Below, in pieces: positions 1 through 7,284 of a stretch of 64,000 nt of DNA; within the stretch, counting starts at the first letter, position 1, and each line of letters opens with the position of its first letter. The stretch covers positions 1-64,000 of the forward strand of contig NZ_BMVM01000032.1 in NCBI RefSeq assembly GCF_014650715.1, given 5' to 3'. The translations under genes and the position numbers were made by a program. This DNA is from Streptomyces bluensis (lineage in GTDB: Bacteria > Actinomycetota > Actinomycetes > Streptomycetales > Streptomycetaceae). The notes below the pieces were generated by a model. That model had not been told where the DNA came from, made no database searches, and saw only the letters and a list, made by a program, of their open reading frames with translations.

Positions 1-1321
1 TGCTCGGCCCGTTTGAGCGGCCAGTTGGACATCTTGCGTTTGATCACTCGGGGGCAGGTCCGATGACGGCGTGGGGGCAGCAGGCGTTCGGCGATCTCAG
101 CCAGGGTGCGGGTGAGTGCCCCGGCGAGTCGGCTGGGGGGGAAAACGCCGCCTGGGCCGGGACCTGGCGGCGCACGATCCGCAGGGACCGTGTGAAGGAG
201 AGGCGGTCGGGATCAAGACCGCGGCCGGTGGCGGCCTGGTGCATCAGCTGCCGGATGGCGTGGTGCACCAGGAGGAAGCCGTAGATCTCCTGCTCCACGC
301 CCCACGGGTATCGCGAGCGCAGGATGAGCTTCGGGCCGCGTTGGTGGGTCTTGATCTCGTCCAGCGTGGTCTCGGTCTCCCACCGCTGGGCGTAGAGCGC
401 GGCCAGTTCCTTCGCCGGTGCCTGTTCAGGGTCGAGCAGGGTGGTCAGCAGGCGGTAGACGGTTGCGTCGCCGGTGCGGGCGAGGGTGTACTCGATCACG
501 CGGACCGTCACCGGGTTGCGGCGGCTCTTGCGGTCCTTTTCGGCATGGACCGTGCTGAGGTAGGAGCCATCGGCCAGGACCTGCACCACGGGCAGAGCGG
601 TGCTCTTGCGCATCCGCCACAGGAGGTCCGCGCCCGTTGCCCGGGCGGCCTGCCACAACTCGAACCCGTAAAAGCCCCGGTCGGCCAGCAGCAGCATCCC
701 CGCCCGCAGGGCGCCGAACAGCTGCCGGGACAGTACCGGCTCACTGACCGACGACGGGCCCACCGCCGCGCCGATCACCGCGTGGGTCCCGCACTCCGCC
801 AGCGCCACGAGCCTGGCCTGCGGGAACGCGCCCGTTCCCCGCCCCGAGCCCGGGCGGCCGAAGTAGCTGTCGTTCTCCGCCGTGTCCGCCAGGTCCAAGG
901 TCGTGCCGTCCACCGCCATCAGGCGCCACCGCCGATACCAGGCACCCGCCGTCCGCGGCGCCGCCAGCGGACGGCACACCCGGGCGAACAACACTTTCAA
1001 CGGCTCCACGCCCAGGCGCCGACGCGCCCGCCCGATCGCGGCAGTCGTCGGCACCCGCCAGAACCGCTGCCCGTCGCCGAGCCCGTCGCCCAACAGCCGC
1101 GCGACTTCTTCGTACGGCTGCCCGAAGAACAGACACATTGCCAGCACGAAGTACACGACCACCCGGGCCGGCAGCAGACGGCTGCGCTGCTCGCCCCGCC
1201 CGGTCTCCGCGACCACCTCATCGATCAGTTCCGGCGGAAACACCCGCGTCAGCACCCCGATCGCAATCCGGTCCGACAACCGCTCACCCGCAGGCGACTT
1301 GACCTGCCCCACCCTCGCCAC
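1..1321 (-). CDS. IS4-family DDE transposase, frameshifted near the C-terminus, 3' end beyond window
   Basis: Transposase catalysing cut-and-paste movement of the element. The N-terminal part matches the IS4 transposase N domain. The DDE core shows MAVDGTTLDL (first Asp), LLADRGFYG (second Asp) and YAQRWETETTLDEIK, an exact Y-x2-R-x3-E-x6-K signature of the IS4 family. In the starting frame the protein is 425 residues and ends at 44 with a tail (from about residue 395) that does not look transposase-like. A run of seven C residues on the coding strand (141-135) lies at the break. Moving to the -1 frame there gives SRLAGALTRTLAEIAERLL and then a basic tail, open to base 1, as expected for this family. 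The heptamer C CCC CCA is also a legal -1 slippery site, so this is either a one-base deletion (dead gene) or frameshifting. Confidence 0.8.
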
Positions 1322-1366
1322 ACCACAACCAACGAGAGCAGGACAGCTAAGTCACCAGCATTGCCC
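1..1366 (-). mobile_element. IS4-family insertion sequence, incomplete at window edge
   Basis: A transposase gene fills almost the whole stretch. The element ends just before the CTAG at 1367-1370, which is also the stop codon region of the GH9 gene. The other end lies before base 1, so terminal repeats and a target duplication cannot be compared. The element boundary at about 1366 is inferred from the change from transposon-like non-coding DNA (1322-1366) to GH9 coding sequence, not from a matched inverted repeat. Transposase and GH9 gene read in the same direction (leftward). Confidence 0.7.
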
Positions 1367-3619
1367 CTAGGTCTGGTCCGCCACGAACGACGCCATCCGT
1401 GCCAGCGCGGCGTTCCAGTTGATCGTGTGCTCGTTCGTCGACCAGGACTGGATGTCGTCGATGTAGCAGAACTGACCGACGCAGCCCTGGAGTTTGCTCT
1501 GCGCGTACGGGTCCTGGATGCTTGAGTTCGGACCTCCGGCGAGCGTGCCCCGGGGCGGGTTCGGGAGGCCGGGGTCGAGCTGGCGGGCGTACCAGCGGCT
1601 GTGCTGGTTGTGCGCGTTGACCTCGCCGTACCCCGTCACATAGGACATGTTCAGCGCGTTGCGGCCGAAGATGTAGTCCATGCTCTGGATGGCCCCGTCG
1701 CGGTACTTCGAGGCGCCGGTGATGTCGTAGGCGCCGGCGATGACGACCGCGTTGTTGAGGACCTGGTGGCTGGAGCCCCAGTCGTAGAGATTGTTGTCGG
1801 GTGCGTACGGCATGCCGTACGCCTGTGTCCTCAGCGTGGCGAGGTAGCGGTCGGCGCCGTTGATCACGGACTGGCGTACCTTGTCCCGGCCGGGCAGCCC
1901 GCTCGGGACCATCGCGAGGTCGAGGCGGCCCGCGGCGGCCGTCCGGGACCAGTCGAAGCCGAGGCTGCCGAAGATGTCGGCCGTGTGGACCGGGGAGGCG
2001 AGGACGAAGTCGGCGAACTCCTTCTCGCCCGTGGTGAGATAGAGCTCGGCGGCCGCCCAGTAGAACTCGTCGGTGGCGTTGTCGTCCGCGTAGGTGCCGC
2101 CGCCGACGCCGTCGTCCGGGTCGGGGTAGATGTCGGGGTGTGCGCGGGCCGCCGCCCAGGCCGTCCGTGCCGCCGCGAGCGCCTTCGCCGCGAAGGCCTG
2201 GTCGTAGGACTTGTAGAGGCGCGCCGCCTGTGCGGCGGTGGCCGCGAGGTTCAGGGTCGCCGTCGTGGTCGGCGGGTGCAGTTCGCGCTTCTGCGGATCG
2301 GCGTCCGGCATCAGGGGCAGCCCGGTCCACTGCTCGTCGTGGATCTTGTGGTGCGCCATGCCCGCGAGCGGCTGCCCGGCCGGCACCTGCATCTTCAGCA
2401 GGAACTCCAGCTCCCAGCGGGCCTCGTCCAGCACGTCCGGCACCTTGTTGCCGCTCTCCGGGAGGGAGAGCGTGCCGTCGCCGAGCTTCTCGGCCTTACC
2501 GGTGCGGGCCAGCAGGGAGCGCTCGTACGTGGACAGCAGCTCCCAGGTGGAGATGCCGCCGTTGACGACGTACTTGCCGTGGTCACCCGCGTCGTACCAG
2601 CCGCCGGTGACGTCGAGCGTGTAGTCGCAGACGCCCGGCTGACAGGGCACGTCCTTGTCGCCGCGGTTGGGCGCGGCGTTCAGATGACCGGCCGCGCGGC
2701 CGTAGCCGGGGCGCAGGTCGTCGCGGATCGCGATGCCGCTGCGCTGGGTGTAGTAGTACTTCAGCGAGTCGAGCCGCAGCTGCTCGTAGGCGCTCGGGTC
2801 GACGTCGAACGGGCGGCTGGTCTCGCCGTCGGCGACCAGCGTGAGGTCCTTGGCCCGGGTGCGGTAGGAGCCGAAGTCGATGGAGTGGACGTTCTGGCCG
2901 GAGGAGGCGTCGAGGCCGCGCGGCACGGTCCAGCCCTGGGCGACCGTGCTCCCGGAGGCGTTCTTCAGCTGCCAGGGCAGCTTCTCGGTGGTGTCGGTGA
3001 CGAGGGTGGCGTTCTTCGGCCCGGCGGGCAGGTAGGCGACCTGGTTGACGCGTACCCGTGGTCCGGTGTCGGGCTCGTACACCTCGGGCGGCACCCCGCC
3101 GAGCAGCGACACATCGTCCATGCAGAAGCGGAACGGGTCGTTGCCGCCGCCGAGTTGGAAGCCGACCTGCCCCTGGGTGGTGTCCACGGGTGAGGTGAAC
3201 GTGTAGGAGTACGCGTCGCCCGAGACGCTCAGGCGCGGGCTGACCTCGAAGTAGGTGTCGTACGGTGCCACCGACAGTCCGACGATCGCCCGCAGCACGT
3301 TTCCCTCGGGCGCGCCGGACGCCGTGAAGCTGAACCGGTACGACTCCCCCTTCACGAGGGTGATGTCGTTCTGGCCGACGGCGGCGTCCCAGCGGTTGGC
3401 GGTGCCGCCCGGGATGTCCGCGCAGAGCCGGCCATCGGACAAGCCCGCGGTGACGTTGCTCGTCGTCCACCAGGGGGCGGTGGTGGTGTCGAAGGTACCG
3501 TTCTTGACCTGTTCGACCTCCTCGGCCTTGTCGGCCTGGGCCGACCCGGCCGGCAGCGCGGTGAGCGCCGTCGCGAGGAGGGCCGTCACGGCGAGCAGGG
3601 TGGTTCTGCGTCGTTTCAC
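1367..3619 (-). CDS. secreted GH9 cellulase (endoglucanase) with CBM4/9 and Ig-like domains
   Basis: Family 9 glycoside hydrolase cleaving beta-1,4-glucans outside the cell, about 750 residues. GTG start at 3619 chosen because GGAG lies 7-10 bases upstream and the protein then begins with a signal peptide (KRRR, hydrophobic stretch, AQA cleavage site). After it come a CBM4/9-type carbohydrate-binding module (about 35-185), a CelD-type Ig-like domain beginning VRVNQVAYLPAG, and the GH9 barrel. Catalytic motifs: WYDAGDHGKYVVNGG (nucleophile/base Asp pair, about 340), a His/Arg motif NAHNQHSRWYARQ, and the acid Glu in TNEHTINWNAAL (about 727). The protein stops just after the barrel (FVADQT) at a TAG formed where the IS element begins. 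A C-terminal linker or binding module may have been lost. A CebR-type operator precedes it. Confidence 0.92.
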   Translation of the reverse strand: MKRRRTTLLAVTALLATALTALPAGSAQADKAEEVEQVKNGTFDTTTAPWWTTSNVTAGLSDGRLCADIPGGTANRWDAAVGQNDITLVKGESYRFSFTASGAPEGNVLRAIVGLSVAPYDTYFEVSPRLSVSGDAYSYTFTSPVDTTQGQVGFQLGGGNDPFRFCMDDVSLLGGVPPEVYEPDTGPRVRVNQVAYLPAGPKNATLVTDTTEKLPWQLKNASGSTVAQGWTVPRGLDASSGQNVHSIDFGSYRTRAKDLTLVADGETSRPFDVDPSAYEQLRLDSLKYYYTQRSGIAIRDDLRPGYGRAAGHLNAAPNRGDKDVPCQPGVCDYTLDVTGGWYDAGDHGKYVVNGGISTWELLSTYERSLLARTGKAEKLGDGTLSLPESGNKVPDVLDEARWELEFLLKMQVPAGQPLAGMAHHKIHDEQWTGLPLMPDADPQKRELHPPTTTATLNLAATAAQAARLYKSYDQAFAAKALAAARTAWAAARAHPDIYPDPDDGVGGGTYADDNATDEFYWAAAELYLTTGEKEFADFVLASPVHTADIFGSLGFDWSRTAAAGRLDLAMVPSGLPGRDKVRQSVINGADRYLATLRTQAYGMPYAPDNNLYDWGSSHQVLNNAVVIAGAYDITGASKYRDGAIQSMDYIFGRNALNMSYVTGYGEVNAHNQHSRWYARQLDPGLPNPPRGTLAGGPNSSIQDPYAQSKLQGCVGQFCYIDDIQSWSTNEHTINWNAALARMASFVADQT

Positions 3620-3668
3620 GTCTGGGCTCCTCTGAGAAGTGGGGGGCGCGCAGAGGTGGCGCATAGCG

Positions 3669-3682
3669 TGGGAGCGCTCCCA
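3669..3682. promoter_or_regulatory. CebR operator of the GH9 gene
   Basis: Perfect 14-bp palindrome TGGGAGCGCTCCCA, identical to the established binding site of the LacI-family cellobiose repressor CebR in Streptomyces. It lies about 50 bp upstream of the GTG start and just downstream of the predicted promoter, the expected position for a roadblock repressor. The window has no cebR gene, so the repressor acts in trans. Confidence 0.92.
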
Positions 3683-3698
3683 GAAAGGGATGCGGGTC

Positions 3699-3727
3699 AT
3701 GCTGTTCGAGACATGACAGCGCGTCAA
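3699..3727 (-). promoter_or_regulatory. putative promoter of the GH9 cellulase gene
   Basis: Read leftward: TTGACG (3727-3722), a 17-base spacer and CAGCAT (3704-3699). The -35 is strong and the -10 weak (3 of 6). The CebR operator follows about 17 bases downstream of the -10, consistent with repression. Confidence 0.5.
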
Positions 3728-3773
3728 CGGTCCGGACAGGACTGATTCCGGTCCGGACCGCGACGGCATCACA

Positions 3774-3847
3774 TTCGATCGGCTTCGGCCGACTTCGGTA
3801 AGCCTTCGATCGGCCTTCGATCGGCCTTCCGTAGGCCTTCGTCAGCC
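3774..3847. repeat. seven degenerate 10-11 bp tandem units between GH2 and GH9 genes
   Basis: Seven consecutive units of the form TTCGATCGGCC (variants TTCGGCCGAC, TTCGGTAAGCC, TTCCGTAGGCC, TTCGTCAGCC) run from 3774 to 3847. The fourth and fifth units (3805-3826) are identical. The last unit overlaps the GH2 stop codon. Single units contain the 8-bp palindrome CGATCG, so neighbouring units can pair, but no single strong terminator stem is evident. Confidence 0.75.
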
Positions 3848-6800
3848 CGTCGTCGGCACCTCCAGGCGGCTGATCCGCACCGCTCCCTCGGCACGGCCCG
3901 GGTGGGCGCTGGTCAGGAGGAGCCGGAGCCGGGTGCCGCGCACCGGAGCGAAGGTGATCACCGTGGGGGCGTCGGACTCCGTGGCCCAGTCGGTCTTCAC
4001 GCCCTGGACGGGCACGTACCGCTTGCCGTCCCAGACCGACACCTCGACCGAGGCGGGCAGGGAGTGCGTGGCGCCGACCGTGAAGGAGACCTCCGCCCGG
4101 TCGACCGTACGGGTCCGGCCCCAGTCGACCGAGACCCAGTCCTCGGCGCGGGCGCCGTCGAACGCGGGCAGCAGGGCCGTGGCCGCCTTCCTGAACGCGT
4201 TGGACCAGCCGGTGGCCGGGTCGCCGTCGAGCATGGCGGCCGGGAGAGTGTCGGGGCGCCCCGAGTAACTGGCGTCGGCGAACGGGAAGTCGGGGGCGGG
4301 CGGGTGCTCCGCCTCGAACACGGCCGGTGGCGTGGTGGACCTCGACCGTGCCGGGGTGGCGCGGACGGTCACCGAGCCCTTCCGCAGGCCGTCCGCGCGT
4401 GCCGTCACCTTCAGGGAGCCAGGCTCGACGCCGGACCGTACGATCGCGAGTGCCTTGCCGTGGAAGGCGGTTCGGGTGCTCGCCTGGTAGCGCTCGGCGC
4501 TCTCCTCGCGCCCGTTGTCGAGGCCCGCCAGTGAGCCGCCGTCGGCGTCGAAGGTGATCAGGTGCTCGGCGCCGGGCACAACCACGCCCCGGGCATCGAC
4601 CACCTCGGCGGTGACGAAGCACAGCGAACGGCCGTCGGCGGCGAGGGACGCGCGGTCGGAGGTGAGGCGGAGCGCGTACGGCCGGCCCGCCGTCCGCAGG
4701 GTGTCCGTGGCGACCGTACGGCCGTCGCGGCGCGCCACCGCCGTCAGCTCACCGGGCTCGTACGGGACCTTCCAGGTGAGGTGGAGCTTGCCGGCGCTGC
4801 CGTTCGGGCTGGTGTAGCTGCCCGGGTAGGGGCCGGAGGCGACGGTCTTGTCGTCGCCGGTGGCCTCGGTGGTCTCCAGGTACGGGCGTCCGTCGGCGGT
4901 CTTCTTCCTGTCGAACCTGCGGACGCCGAGGGACGTGCCGTTGAGGTACAGCTCGACGGTGTCGGCATTGGAGTACGCCCACACCTCGACGGTGTCGCCC
5001 TCCTCGTGGTTCCAGCTCATGGGCAGCAGGTGCACCATCGGCTCGTCCGTCCACTGGCTCCTGAAGAGGTGGTACGTGTCCTTGGGGAACCCGGCCGTGT
5101 CCACCGCGCCGAAGAAGGACGCCTTCACGGGGAACACGTCGTACGGCGTGGGCTCACCGATGTAGTCGATGCCGGACCACAGGAACTCGCCGGTGAACCA
5201 CTTGCGGTCCCGGTCCTTCTTCAGCCCGTACTCACCGCTGTACGTCCAGGAGGCGAGGTTGTTGTCGTACGAGGATGTGGCGCGCTTCCCTGGGGTGTGG
5301 TTCTCACCGGTGTTGAGGCGCTCCGGCTCCTGGTAGGCGCCGCGGGTCGATGTTTCGGACGATGACTCCGACTCGAACAGGAACAGCTTGGGGTAACGGG
5401 CGTGCAAGGCGTCGACCGAGGCGGCCGTGTTGTAGTTGAGGCCCAGGCCGTCGACCTTGGCGAGGATCAGGTCGGCCGGGGAGCCCTCGGCGGGCAGGCT
5501 GCGGTGCCGGTCGGAGCCGATCACTATGGGGCGGGTGACGTCGAGCTTCTTCACGCCCGCGATCAGCCGGTCCGCGATGGCGAGGCCCGCGGTGGAGGTG
5601 AACTCGGAGATCTCGTTGCCGATGGACCACATGATGACGGCGGGCGAGTTACGGGCGGCGAGCACCATCTCCGCTATGTCCCGGTCGGACCACTCGTCGA
5701 AGAACCGGCCGTAGTCGTACCGGGTCTTGCTGCTGCGCCAGCAGTCGAAGGCCTCCACGATCATGACGATGCCGAGCCGCTCGCAGGCCGCGAGCACCTC
5801 GGGCGAGGGCGGGTTGTGGGAGGTGCGCAGGGCGTTGACGCCCATGCTCTTCATGATGACGAGCTGCCGCTCCACGGCGTCCGCGTGGACGGCCGCGCCG
5901 AGAGCGCCGAGGTCGTGGTGGAGGTTGACGCCGCGGAGTTTGACGTAACGGCCGTTCAGGGTGAGGCCGTTGTCCGCGTCGATGGTGAAGTGGCGAATAC
6001 CGAAGGGGGTTTCGTAGGTGTCGGCGGTGCGGCCGTCGACGCGGAGTTCGGTCCGCAGGGTGTAGAGCCGAGGGGTGTCGATGTCCCACACCCGCGGGTC
6101 CGGTACGGCGAGTTCGTGGGTGACGGTCTCGGGGTCCGCGGCGGCCGTGACCGTGGACTGCGTGCGGGCGACCGTGCGTCCGTCGGGGTCGACGACGCGG
6201 GATCTCACGGTGATCTCCGTGCCGGTTCCCGACGCGTTGACGACGGTGGTCCGGGCCCGCAGGAGGGCGCGCTCGCCGCTCAGTTCCTCGGTGGTCACGT
6301 ACGTGCCCCAGCGCTGGACGTGCACGGGGTCGGTGACGACCAGGCGGGCCGTGCGGTGGATGCCGCTGCCCGAGTACCAGCGGCTGCTGGGCAGCCGGTT
6401 CTGGACCTTGACCGCGATCACGTTGGGGGTGGTGCCGTCGGTGTGCAGCAGGTCGGTGAGGTCGAGGGCGAACCCGGTGTACCCGTACGGGTGACGGCCG
6501 GCCTCGGTGCCGTTGCAGTAGACGTACGAGTCCATGTAGACGCCGTCGAACTCCACCGAGACGCGTTTGCCCGCGAGGGCGGGCGGGAGGGTGAAGGAGA
6601 GGCGGTACCAGCCGAGGCCTCCGGGGAGGAAACCGGTGCCGCTGGTGGTGCCGAACTCGGTGGTGGGGCTCTGCTCGATGCTCCAGTCGTGGGGCACGGC
6701 CACCTGGCGCCAGGCCGAGTCGTCGTAGCCCGGTTTCATCGCGTCGGCGTACTCGCCGGTCGGGTCGGTGATGCCGCCGGGGTTGACCAGCGCGAAGCGC

Positions 6801-6946
6801 CAGCCGTCGCGGAGGTCGATCGTGCGCCCCGAGGCGGCGTGGGCCGGGCGGGCCGGGGCCTCGGCGGCGGCCGCGGTGCCCGCCAGCGCCCCTGCCATCG
6901 GCGCGGCGGAGCCCGCGATCAGTAGCGACCTGCGCGTGACCGTCAT
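3842..6946 (-). CDS. Tat-exported GH2 beta-galactosidase-like enzyme with C-terminal discoidin domain
   Basis: Family 2 glycoside hydrolase, about 1034 residues, probably acting on beta-galactosides or related sugars outside the cell; the substrate cannot be read from sequence. The ATG at 6946 is preferred over the ATG at 6952 because AAGGG ends 6 bases before it but abuts the upstream one. The N-terminus is a twin-arginine signal (TRRSLLIAGS). Domains: sugar-binding jelly roll, Ig-like GH2 domain, and TIM barrel with LRGVNLHHDLGALG and RTSHNPP. The acid/base Glu is in IMWSIGNEIS (about 445) and the nucleophile Glu in LFLFESESSS (about 525). Then a DUF4982-type domain, a Big-type Ig domain and an F5/8 (discoidin) module (about 880-1034). 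A 12-bp palindrome lies upstream. Confidence 0.9.
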   Translation of the reverse strand: MTVTRRSLLIAGSAAPMAGALAGTAAAAEAPARPAHAASGRTIDLRDGWRFALVNPGGITDPTGEYADAMKPGYDDSAWRQVAVPHDWSIEQSPTTEFGTTSGTGFLPGGLGWYRLSFTLPPALAGKRVSVEFDGVYMDSYVYCNGTEAGRHPYGYTGFALDLTDLLHTDGTTPNVIAVKVQNRLPSSRWYSGSGIHRTARLVVTDPVHVQRWGTYVTTEELSGERALLRARTTVVNASGTGTEITVRSRVVDPDGRTVARTQSTVTAAADPETVTHELAVPDPRVWDIDTPRLYTLRTELRVDGRTADTYETPFGIRHFTIDADNGLTLNGRYVKLRGVNLHHDLGALGAAVHADAVERQLVIMKSMGVNALRTSHNPPSPEVLAACERLGIVMIVEAFDCWRSSKTRYDYGRFFDEWSDRDIAEMVLAARNSPAVIMWSIGNEISEFTSTAGLAIADRLIAGVKKLDVTRPIVIGSDRHRSLPAEGSPADLILAKVDGLGLNYNTAASVDALHARYPKLFLFESESSSETSTRGAYQEPERLNTGENHTPGKRATSSYDNNLASWTYSGEYGLKKDRDRKWFTGEFLWSGIDYIGEPTPYDVFPVKASFFGAVDTAGFPKDTYHLFRSQWTDEPMVHLLPMSWNHEEGDTVEVWAYSNADTVELYLNGTSLGVRRFDRKKTADGRPYLETTEATGDDKTVASGPYPGSYTSPNGSAGKLHLTWKVPYEPGELTAVARRDGRTVATDTLRTAGRPYALRLTSDRASLAADGRSLCFVTAEVVDARGVVVPGAEHLITFDADGGSLAGLDNGREESAERYQASTRTAFHGKALAIVRSGVEPGSLKVTARADGLRKGSVTVRATPARSRSTTPPAVFEAEHPPAPDFPFADASYSGRPDTLPAAMLDGDPATGWSNAFRKAATALLPAFDGARAEDWVSVDWGRTRTVDRAEVSFTVGATHSLPASVEVSVWDGKRYVPVQGVKTDWATESDAPTVITFAPVRGTRLRLLLTSAHPGRAEGAVRISRLEVPTTG

Positions 6947-7049
6947 GGTCATCCCTTCGTCGGACGTGCGGGGGAACGATTCCGTGGCACACAGGTGGGG
7001 CAGGAGCCCTCAGCACAAGGGCCCACGAGCGCAAGCGATCACACACAAG

Positions 7050-7061
7050 TGCTCGCGAGCA
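7050..7061. promoter_or_regulatory. palindromic putative operator upstream of the GH2 gene
   Basis: Perfect 12-bp palindrome TGCTCGCGAGCA, about 105 bp upstream of the GH2 start. The CG-centred symmetry is typical of LacI-family operators. The stretch 6947-7284 between the divergent GH2 and SpoIIE genes holds this site and a partly similar motif, GAGCGCAAGCGATC, at 7027-7040. No other feature was recognised there. The regulator is unknown. Confidence 0.45.
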
Positions 7062-7284
7062 AACAGATTCTGACGTCGTGACGCGCAGAGGCGTCAAGGG
7101 TTCGTCCGGCCACGTGCGCCCGCCTTGCCCCAGTCGCCCCGTCGATCGGCCCTCCCGCTCGCCCCGGACGCCGGGTGTGCCGGATCGCGACGCACTAGGC
7201 TGGATTTCGCCCGCATGCGCGTTCGGTCCGGCGAAATGGAATCTGGCCACGATGAGGAGCCGCAAGGTCACAGAGGGTGACGCC

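Noticed and set aside
3842..3847. The CGATCG array after GH2 as a standard rho-independent terminator
   Set aside because: No single long stem forms; pairing is spread over short, alternative arms.
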